Source: Bedellia somnulentella
Taxonomy: Eukaryota > Arthropoda > Insecta > Lepidoptera > Bedelliidae
Reading direction: 5' to 3'
DNA length: 64,000 bases
NCBI GenBank assembly: GCA_963576735.1
Contig: OY755197.1
Span: forward strand, 10,118,501-10,182,500
A program made the translations under genes and the position numbers. Each line of letters begins with the position of its first letter. Positions within the stretch are counted from its first letter, which is position 1. Of the stretch, positions 48,701-60,700 are shown one piece after another. The notes beneath the pieces were generated by a model. The model saw nothing but the letters and a program-made list of their open reading frames with translations, was not told the origin of the DNA and did not search any database.

Positions 48701-51700
48701 AGGCGACTAAGGGTATAGGGGCTAGTGATTTTTGGGCGATGTGGTCGGAGACCCGTCACCAAAAACGTTTATTATTACCATCTTTTCCCCAATCAACTTC
48801 CAAAAGTGGCTGAGGAATTTCTCATTCCAAAGCTCTGGCTACCCCGTTAAGGGATTTATAGCCGTGAGTATATGTGTGTATGTATGTATGTAATTAAATC
48901 GAGTAGGTAAGAAACACCCTTACCCTCCCGTTGTTTCTGCTTAGTCCGCCGTTGTCTGGGCGGCACATCGTCCAGATAGAGGTCCCCGTCCTCGTAGTCG
49001 AAACTTGCCGAAACCCTTCTTCGGACACATCTTTCTGAGCGACGTGGTACAGGAAGTATTGTAGGTTTTGCTTCTTCTATGACCTGAATAGATACATCAT
49101 ATTATAGATTAACAAAAAGAAATCGTAGCGATATCTACGCTTCAAGAAACAGTTCACGCCAACAATGTCTGACTCACTCGCACACTACGGTATCTCTTTC
49201 TCATCTTACATCGCAGTATCAAAATATTCTTGCTAAGCACAAATACAAATTAGACGTTGGTACACATCGATGTGATAGCTCAGTGGGTAGAACAGTGCTT
49301 ATCGTGCAGACGACTAGTGTTCTAATCCCGGGTCGGGCCTACACCAATTTGTCTTTTCAAAAGAAATGTGTGGTTAATTGGTTGTCAACGGTGAGGGAAA
49401 CATCGTGAGGAAACCCACATGGCTGAGTTGTACTTACGCTTTGGCGTAATTAGGCTTTGTTTTGCATGAAAACTTCGTGTGGGGATTATTATCAAATAAT
49501 CAAAAAATTTTTTTGACATTAGCGGGACTTGAACCCACAACATCCGGGTATACGCCCCTGTCGCTCTGCCAACTAAGCTATGGCATCAAGCAACCACTCG
49601 CGCGAAAATTTGTATTTGCTTGTTTCTTTACACCTTTACTAAACAAATAAAGGGCGGTAATAGATGGCGCTAACACTAGTAAAGGTGTAAAGGAACAGGC
49701 AAATACAAATCGCACGAGTGGTCACTTGATAAATATCATATGTATTTAGTTTACACCAACAGATATTTATTTATAACTAGCTGACCCGACAGACTTGGTA
49801 CTGTCTAATTTGCTTATGACAAAACTTAGGCGTTTTCTGGTACTCTTGGTTCAATCAGGCGTGAATATTTTATTGGTAAAATTTTTCCGGGATAAAAAGT
49901 ACCCTATTTGATAATTTGGCTCATTATCTAGCATTCTGCCAAATTTTATTAATATACATTATGTACTTGAGGAGCCTTTTCGCCTCAAACGCACAAACAT
50001 CCAATCATATAAACGTCCACATTTATAATATTAGTAATAAATAAAGGAAAGAAAAATTTCGACACCGGCGGGGATCGAACCCGCGACCTCGGCGGCGTAT
50101 ACCCGGAGGTCGCAAGTTCGATCCCCGCCGGTGTCGAAACTTTTCTTTCCTTTATTAAATTCTTTCTTACATTTAATCCCCACATGAAGTTTTTTGAGAT
50201 GGTTTGGGCACATAGAGAGGATGGATGACAGTAAAGTGGTGAAAGAGATCTATAGAGCCAATGTGGAAGGTAATGTTAGTAGAGGACGACCTCGGAGGAC
50301 ACATTTAGATTAAATAAAAAATGTGCTCAAAAAGGCAGGTGTCCGAAGTACGAAGAATAAAAGAGCATGTATGAAAAGATTGATGGATGTGAATGAAGCT
50401 AGAGAGGTTTGCCAGGATCGTACAAAGTGGCGATCGATAGTCTCTGCCTACCCCAATGGGAACTAACGGCGTGAGAATATGTATGTATGTATGATGAAGT
50501 TTTCATGAACAAAAACATTAAAATTTATAATATTAATAGGATATCACAACTCACATATTCCGTAGTAGTCGCGTACTGCTGAGCCATCGCGGCGTCATAC
50601 GAAGGCAATTGCTCTTGATGATATCCGTTCGGCTCTTGCATTTGGATAGCGTATACTTCCGGGGCCTGAGGGTGAGAAAATGATTATTGTTACACTTTTG
50701 TTGTAGTACTAGTGATATTGCGAATTATAATGCTAGATATTGAGTTTTACTGGAACAGACAGACAGAAAAAGGTAGTTTATCTCACTTACGGATCAAGAA
50801 CAGAAGTGTGAGCCTGTAGGCGGATTGTGAGTTTTGTCGAATAGGTTACTTTACGCCTTAGTAAAGTAATCCTATCCTTAGCATTAGGAATAAAAGAGAC
50901 ACATACATGTATTCTTTTCACTCTGATGTATGGAACTCGATCATACAAAATTACGGTTGAAACTAGCAATCTGCCTACAGAGCTAGACTTTGCCACATGC
51001 ATTTTAATGATAACAATATATTAATTGACATATATTACACAGATATTAGCGACATGATAGTCCAGTGGGTAGAACACCCGCCCGAAAAACAGAAGGGCGT
51101 GAGTTCCAATCCTGGGACGGGCCTACACCAATTTGTCTTTTCTAAAGTCATATGTGTGGTTAATTTATCATGGTTGCTAACGGTGAGGGAAAACATCGTG
51201 AGGAAACCCACATGGCTGAGTTGTACTTAGTCATGTGACAGTGTATTCGTACAAAACGGCGATAGGCCTGCCCCCTATCACGTGAGTACACTGTCTAAGC
51301 AAAACGTGGGTACCTTCTCTGGAAACTAGATGGCGCTTGCCATGTGAGTTCAGGAGTATTGGTACCTCTGCCAACCCCTTCGGGGATAAACGGCGTGCAC
51401 GTTTATGTTATGTTATTACGTTTATATTACACAGATCAAGTTATCTCCAAACTAAGTGCAACTTAATGACTTGTCACCTGCTATCTTAAGGTGCCGTTAG
51501 TCCAGCGAACAGCGTTTTTGAAACTTTATTATGCGTATGTTTATAATAATATGGTTTTGAAAAAAATACATCGAAATCTTGAGGCTTTTCTGCAGTGAAA
51601 TTGACGATTCGAAACATGATTAATAAATTTTCGCTCGATAGAAAAAAATCGCCAACATACCTCTAATTACACTCTTTAAAATGGTTTAACATTTTATTTA

Positions 51701-54700
51701 TTTTACCTACTTTTATATAACTTACATCATAATTTGAACATTTGTATTTCTAATAATAATTGGCGATTATTTTTCTTTTTTAATAAATTCAATAAAACAC
51801 ATATTTTAAAAACATCGATAATCGCGGTCCTACTCGTGCCCGAGCGCCGCCCGCGGCTCGATCAGAGTAGGCTTGGGTAGATTCAGCTCCGCGAGGGGAT
51901 TCGAATCACCAGGTTCAGGCTCAGTTCCGGTACTGAATCCTCTTAACCGGGCCGGACCGCTTATCGAATCCGGCTCGGTTAAGAAATTCGGAACTGAATC
52001 AAACAACCAAAAAATACCACGCTTACTTCGCGGAACGTAACGATTGCTGTTGACATACATGTAAAAATCAATTAACTCATATGTATAATGATTCTGTTTG
52101 TGTACAGGCTAGGTTCGCTAACATATAAATATCCATATGTAAAAAAAATAATATTTAGAAACATCTTAACAACATCTTATAACAATATCTACACATAAAT
52201 ATATGCAAATCAGAAAGTGACACAACATGAAACACTATCATATTTATAATATCACTATAAACACCATTATTTATGAAAAGATTGATAAATCTATTAAACG
52301 AAATTGGCAAACAAAAAAGGACAACTCTCTTTTTGTCTCTGTCTCCCGAGTTCAAATTGTATTACATTCTTGTCTCGCTCTCACATTCAGCAAGCAAAGC
52401 AAATGTAACGGTAATAATCGAACCGATCCTGAACCTGATGCCTGAGCCTGTTGTTCGAAAACAATAAAACCGAGCCGGTGCGGAGCGGCCCGGTTAAGCG
52501 AACCTGCACCTGATAAGAAAAGTGGGGCCGGTTAGGCCAATCAGGCTCACGCAGGGATTCGAATCATTTGAATCCACCGAGCCGGACCTACACACGGCTA
52601 GATCAGAGCTCGGCGAGCTGCCTCAGGGGTTGGACCTGTGTCGCGCGCGCCTTGAGTTACAGATCTAACAATTTACGCGCGTGCGGCGCCGTAAGTGTGC
52701 GAGTGACCTATCTGTATACGATGCGCGTCAATGTAGGCGTGAGAGTGACTGTGCGTACGGTTAGCATTAGCAAATATAAAAGAATTCATTCAATTTATAG
52801 ATTTCACTCATTTTTATATTTTATGTTATTGTTTAATTTATTAGGAGTGGGAAAAAGAACAAAATCGTTAAAGTAACTTCTAATTTTAATGAATAATATT
52901 AAATACCTAGTTACAGGTGTAAACTGACAATTACATACATACACTCACGGCTATAAATCCCTTAACGGGATAGCCATAGCTTTGGAATGAGAAATTCCTC
53001 AGCCACTTTTGGAAGTTGATTTGGGAAAAGATTGTAATAATAAATGATTTCGTTGACGGTTCTCCAACCACATCGCTCAAAAATCACTTAAAATTCCCGA
53101 AACCTTAAGTCGCCTCTTACGATCACGGGTAGAAATGGGGTAGTGTTATTCTAAACCGACACGACACGGCAAAAATTATGAAATTAACACTGTAATAATT
53201 TTGTATAACATTTTATATTGTAAACGGCTATGGTAGAAACAATTTTTGAATTTGATAACCTTGGGTAAGCGATACAGTTTTCTCACCCTGACTGTTATAG
53301 CCACTCGCAAATATTTTAGAAAAAAAAATGTAAATAGTCATAAACAAATGACCGAACCCATACCATAGAAAATATTTGTGAATGGCTAAAACTGTGGAGT
53401 TGACAAAAACTGTATTGCTTACCCTACTGTATGTTTTTAAAACGCGCGCACTGCGTGTCGCGTCGGGGAGACGGCCGCTCGATCGGCGCGCAGGCGCTTC
53501 CCCGCGCCCGCGGGGGCAGCACCCCCTCAGATGATATTTTTCGCTGAACCAACGGCGCCTTAAATATCGACCCTTTGCATAGTTTCATAGCTATAATCGG
53601 ATCTGTAGCCTGGTTTTGGTTCTGCGTATTAGTAACCCTTAGTCACTTAACCACGAAAACAAATGGGTTAGCGCTATTTTAAGCTGACCCTACATAATTT
53701 CTGATATTGACATACACATAATGATATACTATGGAAAGGTCTATTTCCTATTCCAGACACATATTTAAAACAATAATCATTTTGGCAATATCATTATTTT
53801 TTGTGTTTTTAGTATGTAACATCATGTTTTGTTATGTTCGTTTTACTGTTTTTAGTGTTTTTACTTTTTATATTTGCACATATTCATCCTACCTGTTGTT
53901 GGTAAGGTGTAAGTTGTTCTCTCCGTTGCATAGCTTCATAGCTATAATCGGGTCTGTAGCCTGGTTTTGGTTCTGCATATTGGTAATCTGGTTGAATGTC
54001 TTCTGCTGAGTACATACCTTGGGAGAAACCATATTTATGTATTTTGGGTTTGTAGAAAAATTTAAAGCTAAATATGTCAGAGAAAAAAGATTTGATTGTC
54101 ATAAAAATTCTCTTATATTGGTATGTAATTTAATCAAAAAGATATAAAAGAAAACACTATAAATAAAGAAAAATTTTCAGAAACATAAGTATTGTAAATT
54201 TGCGACTATAATATAATAATATTTCCAAAGCTCTGGCTACCCCCGTTTAGGGATATATAGCCGTGAGCATATGTATGTATGTATGTATAATATAATAACT
54301 TTCGAAATACTGCTTTTTATTCAATGAAGAGTACATATACTCACACCATTCGTTGCCATTGGAGTAGGCAAAGACTGTCTATTGTACTCCTATTAAATTG
54401 TAGAATATACAGGCTGTAACTTAATTTTCTGTTCTACATACAAATAAATCAACTGATCTTACGTAACGAAATGTACTGAGTTCATAAACTTAAAGTTGCT
54501 CTTCTAGTCTAGCCCAAAGTTAAAGTTGTACTGAATGATCTCCCTCACAACCCATTTTTTTCTTGTTAGCTATCTTTTGTCACATCCTATATAAGGCAGA
54601 AAAAATTCCAATGTGAAATACATACATATACTCACGGCTATAAATCCCTAGAAGGGGTAGCCAGAGCTAAGGAACTAGAAGTTCCTCAGCCACTTTTGGA

Positions 54701-57700
54701 ACTTTGAATTTAAAATACTGTAATGTAAAATAAAATACTTAAATAAATACTAAAAATACTCACCAGGTCCATAACTAATTTCAGCAGGCTGCAAATTCGT
54801 CTGCAAATTCTCATTGGTAAACAAAATCTGTTCCTGAAACTCTCCAATATCTTTCTTTGATATCGTCCATTGCTGTATCGGTTTTAATGTGGGTTGTCTT
54901 TCCGTGGGCAAGGGTCGACCGATTAAATGTGATTTTAGTATGGAATGTTCTGGTAACTCGTATGGAGGTGGGGCTTCTCTTGATGATGAAGGGGAACTGT
55001 GAATAAAATATTAAACATAAGTTAGAATAAAAGCGACGACCTCCCTATGACAAAGTTTACATGATGTAAATAATCCGTAAATTATATATAAATATTTTTT
55101 CAGCACACCAGAACTAAAAATCCCGGTACAAAAAGAATTTTAATTCACAATGACAATAATGAAGAAAATGATATAATAGTGATGATGATTAGAGATTTGA
55201 ATCACTTATTAATATTATCTTTCTGCATACATATATACTCACGGCTATAAATCCCTTAACGGGGTAGCCAGAGCTTTGGAATGAAAAATTCCTCAGCCAC
55301 TTTTGGAAGTTGATTGGGGAAAAGATGGTAATAATAAATGTTTTTGGTGACGGGTCTCCAACCACATCGACTAAAAATCACCTAAAAAGCCCCTATACCC
55401 TTAGTCGCCTCTTACGATCACCCACGGGTAGAAATGGGGTAGTGTTATTCTAAGCCGACACTACATGGAGTCTACGACTATCTTTCTGCATGGTTGTCAA
55501 ATCCAACTTAGTTTTTATAAGTTATTGTATTTTCTATCTATCAGTATCAACTCGTTCAAATGATAGTAAATATCAATCCCCGTAAAACTAATTTCTACTT
55601 TGAGGGAATGAAAAAGTTATATGCACAACTACAAACAAAATTGCATCGAGCAAAATAATCAGTAATCACTGAAATGTCAAAAAAGCTGTTTTCCATAGTT
55701 GTATAAAATTAAAATCATATTAGTCTGGCGATTATAACGGAATCCTGTCATAATGATTTTTAATTTCAAACACAAAACAAACACTTACTTAAACTTAATC
55801 TTCAAAACGGAATTCCCAACTTTAGTCTCATGTGTTTCAACAAACCCGTTTCCATCTTGAGCATAAACCGGATAAGCTTCATCGTATCCGGGATAAAACG
55901 CTTTTTCCGGGACCAATATTTGTTTTTCATCAATATGAAAACTTTTAGTATCATGTAACCCATTTTCTGTGAATTTAACCTCTTGTGGTATATATCTGTT
56001 GTCTTGGTAAATGGGTTCTTTGGTTTCGAAGAATTGTTTTTCGGGGTATTCTCCGTTTTGGGCCATGTGCATTATAGGTTTGGGTAATGTAAGCTTTATA
56101 GGTTTCTTTTGGGCTGGCTTCTTGTGCGTTTTTGGTGATATTGTGGTTTTTGCTTTGAAGTCCTGAAAGGAAAACATTTGTAAAAAAGGGTGTCACATTT
56201 TTTACTATAACATAACATAAACGTTCACGCCGAATATCCCCGAAGGGGTTGGCAGAGGTACTAATACTTCTGATCATCACGTGACTTTGTCACCTGGCGA
56301 TCAGAGTACCCACGTTTTGCATGGACAGTGTACTCACGTGATAGGGGGCAGGCCTATGGCCGTTTTGTACGAATACACTGTCACATGACTAAGTACAACT
56401 CAGCCATGTGGGTTTTCTCACGATGTTTTCCCTCACCGTTAACAACCATGATAAATTAACCACACATATGTCTTTAGAAAAGACAAATTGGTGTAGGCCC
56501 GACCCAGGATTTGTACACTAGTCGTTTGTACTAGTATTTGTATCTAATCAACTCATTACCACCTAATCCCACAATGTGACTTGCAATAAATATATTTGAA
56601 TTTGAATTTGTAAATTTGAGAATTCTGAGTTTAGGAGTATTAAGTTAATTCAATCATTTTGACCTCTTAACTGACCTCGTAAGTAATAAATTAAGTTTTT
56701 ACTTGTCCTGATTATATTTATTATACGGTAATCGAGAACTATTTAAACTTTGTTAACAAAACACGAGTATAAAATTTTGCACACATATAGTTAATATGGA
56801 CAAGGAGTGAACTTCTAAGTAAAAGTTTACTTTTAACTATAAAATCTTACTTTATGTCAGTAAACTTGTACATACATACATACATATACTCACGGCTATA
56901 TTTCCCTAGAAGGGGTAGCCAGAACTAAGGAATCATAAATTCCTCAGCCACTTTTGGAAGTTGAATGGGGAAAAGATAGTAAAAATAAAGGTTTTTGGTG
57001 ATGGGTCTCCAACCGCATCACCCAAAAATCCAAAAAAAGCCCCAATACCCTTAGTCGCCTCTTACGACACCTGTGGGTAGAAAGGGGTAGAGACATTCTA
57101 AGCCGGCACTACACGGCAAACTAGTAAACTTGTGTAAAACTTTTACAACCATACTGAACTTATAAATTTTTTGGGGCTTTATTTAAGCACCTATTATTTA
57201 TTTTTCGTTATATTCTATCTATATCAATAAAATCTGTTGGACGATTCTAACAAAATAAAATAACATTTACCTTATCCTTCTGATTAGCATTTGTGGTCCG
57301 TTTCTCCAACGTCCTCAACTCCTTACAAAGTTCTCGTACTAATTGTCCCGAATTTAGACACTTTGGTACGTTGTCTCGTTTTGATGTGTCCGTCTATTTG
57401 AAAATATCAAAATAACAGTTAAGATTTTCTCCCTTTAAAATACTTAAGACTTCAAATCAAAATAAAATGGTAACATGAAAATAAATACATACACAGCATG
57501 AGGCGCGTGAGATCGAATATATTATGAGGGAAGTGAGGAACTAACAGATTATTTCTGCATACATAATAACAACCGTGATAGCCCAGTGGGTAGAACACTC
57601 GGTTATCGTGCAAACGATTAGTGTTCAAATATTCGACCGATATTCGGCGTGAACGTTTATGTTCGTGTTATGTTTGTGTTTATGTATTTCTGCATAATAG

Positions 57701-60700
57701 ATGATGTTGCATTACTATATGCCGTCCTCTCTCATATTGCTGTGCCTGAACAAGGTCCATAGTGTTGTATTGTTATAAAATTTGTAACCATGTAATAGCT
57801 ATGGAATGCAATAAATAAATAAATAAAATATATAATAAACATACCCCGCTACGAACTAGCAAATCCGTGGCAAATGACAATTGTTTATCAGGGTTAGCAA
57901 CTATCATTTTTTCGTTACATAGTTAATCGTACTTGATTAATTCTATTCACTGATAATTTCATAGTGAATGAAATTTATTTTAATGAATAAAGATGATTTA
58001 AATAACAGTCTTTCTATTTATTTGTTTGTTGTATTAAAACGACAACCCTATCTCACAAATGCCACGGTTTCGCTAGTTCGCTGCGGGGTATGATAACAAA
58101 CACTCGCCTTACACTTTATCAATTAACAAAAATGCTCATTCGCATCTCTATAACAAAAAAAAACATAATTTAAATCTTTTTGTTCATGAAAACCTCATGT
58201 CGGGATTATTACTAATAAATCTTAACGTTAAAAATTCGGAGATAGGAAACGCAAACACTACTAAAACGTGTAAAAGAAATGAAGGATAGAAGAATTTCGC
58301 GCTGGCAGCCATTGACACGGTAGCTCAATTGGCAAGAGCGACGGGGGCGTATACCCGAGGTCGCGGGTCGAAATTTTTCTTGCCTTTATTTATTCTTTAT
58401 TTATTAGTAAAAAAAAACACTCTTACAAACCAAGCCCTTGAATGGTTAATTAACTTTAACTTATTTGCTCCACTGAACAGTCTATACTATTTCCCCAACA
58501 ATCTATTTAGCAAACCGAATATATATGGATTTATCGACATCTGTATACTAAAATGAAAAAAAAATACTTACACTTTTCAAAGCATGCCATTCTTTGAGTG
58601 CGTTCGCCAATATCTTAATACCGCGAAGTAGTAAAGGGGGTAATTCCATCTGTGGCGCTTGAACGTCTGTGTCGTTTAGTATGAAATCTTCGTCCTGGGA
58701 AGAAATGGTCTTTATTAGAATAAAGTATTTTTTGTATTTATAGTTTTTGTATTTGTAGTTTTGCTGTGTAGTGTCGGCTTAGAATAACACTACCCCATTT
58801 CTTCCGGTGAATGTACGTAAGAGGCAACTAACGGTATTGGGGATTCTAAGAGATTTTGGGCGATGCGGTTGGAGACCCATCACCAACGACCTTTATTTTG
58901 CCATCTTTTCCCCACTTAACTTTCCAAAAGTGGCTGAGGAACTTTTAGTTCCTTAGCTCTGGCTACCCCTTCTAGGGATTTATAGCCGTGAGTGTATGTA
59001 TGTATGTATGTTGTATTTATAGCATAGACAGAGTTACTATGGTAGATGTTTTATGAACTGCGTTATTGACATAAAACTTCGGATATCTATGTCACTTGCA
59101 CTATGTTAAAGGTCAATATAATTTCAGACCCTGAGAGAAGATGAGATATATAGGGAAATTATTAAGAACCCGATCAATTAGATGAAAGTGATTAAATCAA
59201 GGTAATAAGCATCCACTTATTCAAAAGTAGAAAGTCTAATGATGTCATGTACCTATACAGAATAGATAAAACTTATTTTAATTAACCTTACGAAGGTCTG
59301 TACTGATCATATCAGACAAATATATATTACCACTGCCTAACCATATACAATATTTCAGTATCCTTATACAAATATGAATCATAAAATACCTGCGATTCCT
59401 CATTATATCTCCTCAGCAATGTAAGTAAATGTGCCCCCGCGTACCAATTCATCGCTTCGAATAGTGGATATCTGTATATTAGCGGAGTGTCTACTCGTCG
59501 TTCAATCTCGTACATTCTGGAACAAATTAGGTTTATATTACTAATAAACCAAGAATAAATAAAGGAAAGAAAAATTTCGACACAGGCAGGATTCGAACCC
59601 GCGACCTCGGGTATACGCCCCCGTCGCTGTGCCAATTGAGCTACCTTGTCAATGGCTGCCAGCGCGAAAGTCTTCTATCCTTTATTTCTTCTAAATCGTT
59701 TGTTATGATCGATACAGACGTCTCTGAAGTAGAGGGTATTATAAATAACTTAAAAAGTAATAGTGCCCCCGGATGGGATAACATCTCATGTAAAGTTTTG
59801 AAATTTTGTAAGGATATACTAGCCCCTCCGTTAACTCTCATATTTCAAAATTGCTTGTCTCAAGGTATATTCCCCGAGTCATTAAAAAAAGCTGTGGTTA
59901 TTCCGATTTATAAATCGGGGGATAAAAACCAACCAAATAATTACAGACCGATTTCTCTTCTTCCCACTTTCTCTAAAATTTTGGAAAAAATAATGAACAG
60001 TAGGTTAATAAAATATTTAGATGAAATATCCTTTCTCTCAAGTTGTCAATTTGGTTTCCGTAAAAAGTTATCTACTGATGACGCAGTCCATTGCCTTACA
60101 AATGAAATTGTGCAAAATTTGGACAAAGGTATGCATGTTATAGGGATTTTTCTCGACCTCAAAAAAGCCTTTGATACAATTTCAATTCCAATTTTATTGC
60201 GAAAATTAGAAAATATCGGCATTCGGGATACTCAGTTAAAATTATTTGAAAGTTATCTTAGTAATAGACTTCAGTGCCTAAAAATTGGAGACAATTATAG
60301 CACATTTTCAAAAAACCACCCCTATGGCGTCCCTCAGGGTAGTATCTTAGGACCCAGCCTATTTTTGATTTATATTAATGAGCTATGTAATCTCCAACTT
60401 AATAACGGCACCATAGTTTCATATGCAGATGACACAGCCTTACTTTTTTCTGCAAAAACTATAGACGAAGCTTATAAATTCGCTCAATTTGGCTTTAGTA
60501 TTGTGAATGACTGGCTTTTTAATAATTTTCTGTCCTTGAACACTGATAAAACTATGTATATGATTTTCGCAAGAAACACTTCTACACCATTACTCGCTAA
60601 CACCCCGCTTTATGCACATCACCGCACTTGCACTGATAGCGCACCATGCCCATGCTCAACTATCTCCAAAGCAATTAACATCAAATATCTTGGAATTACT

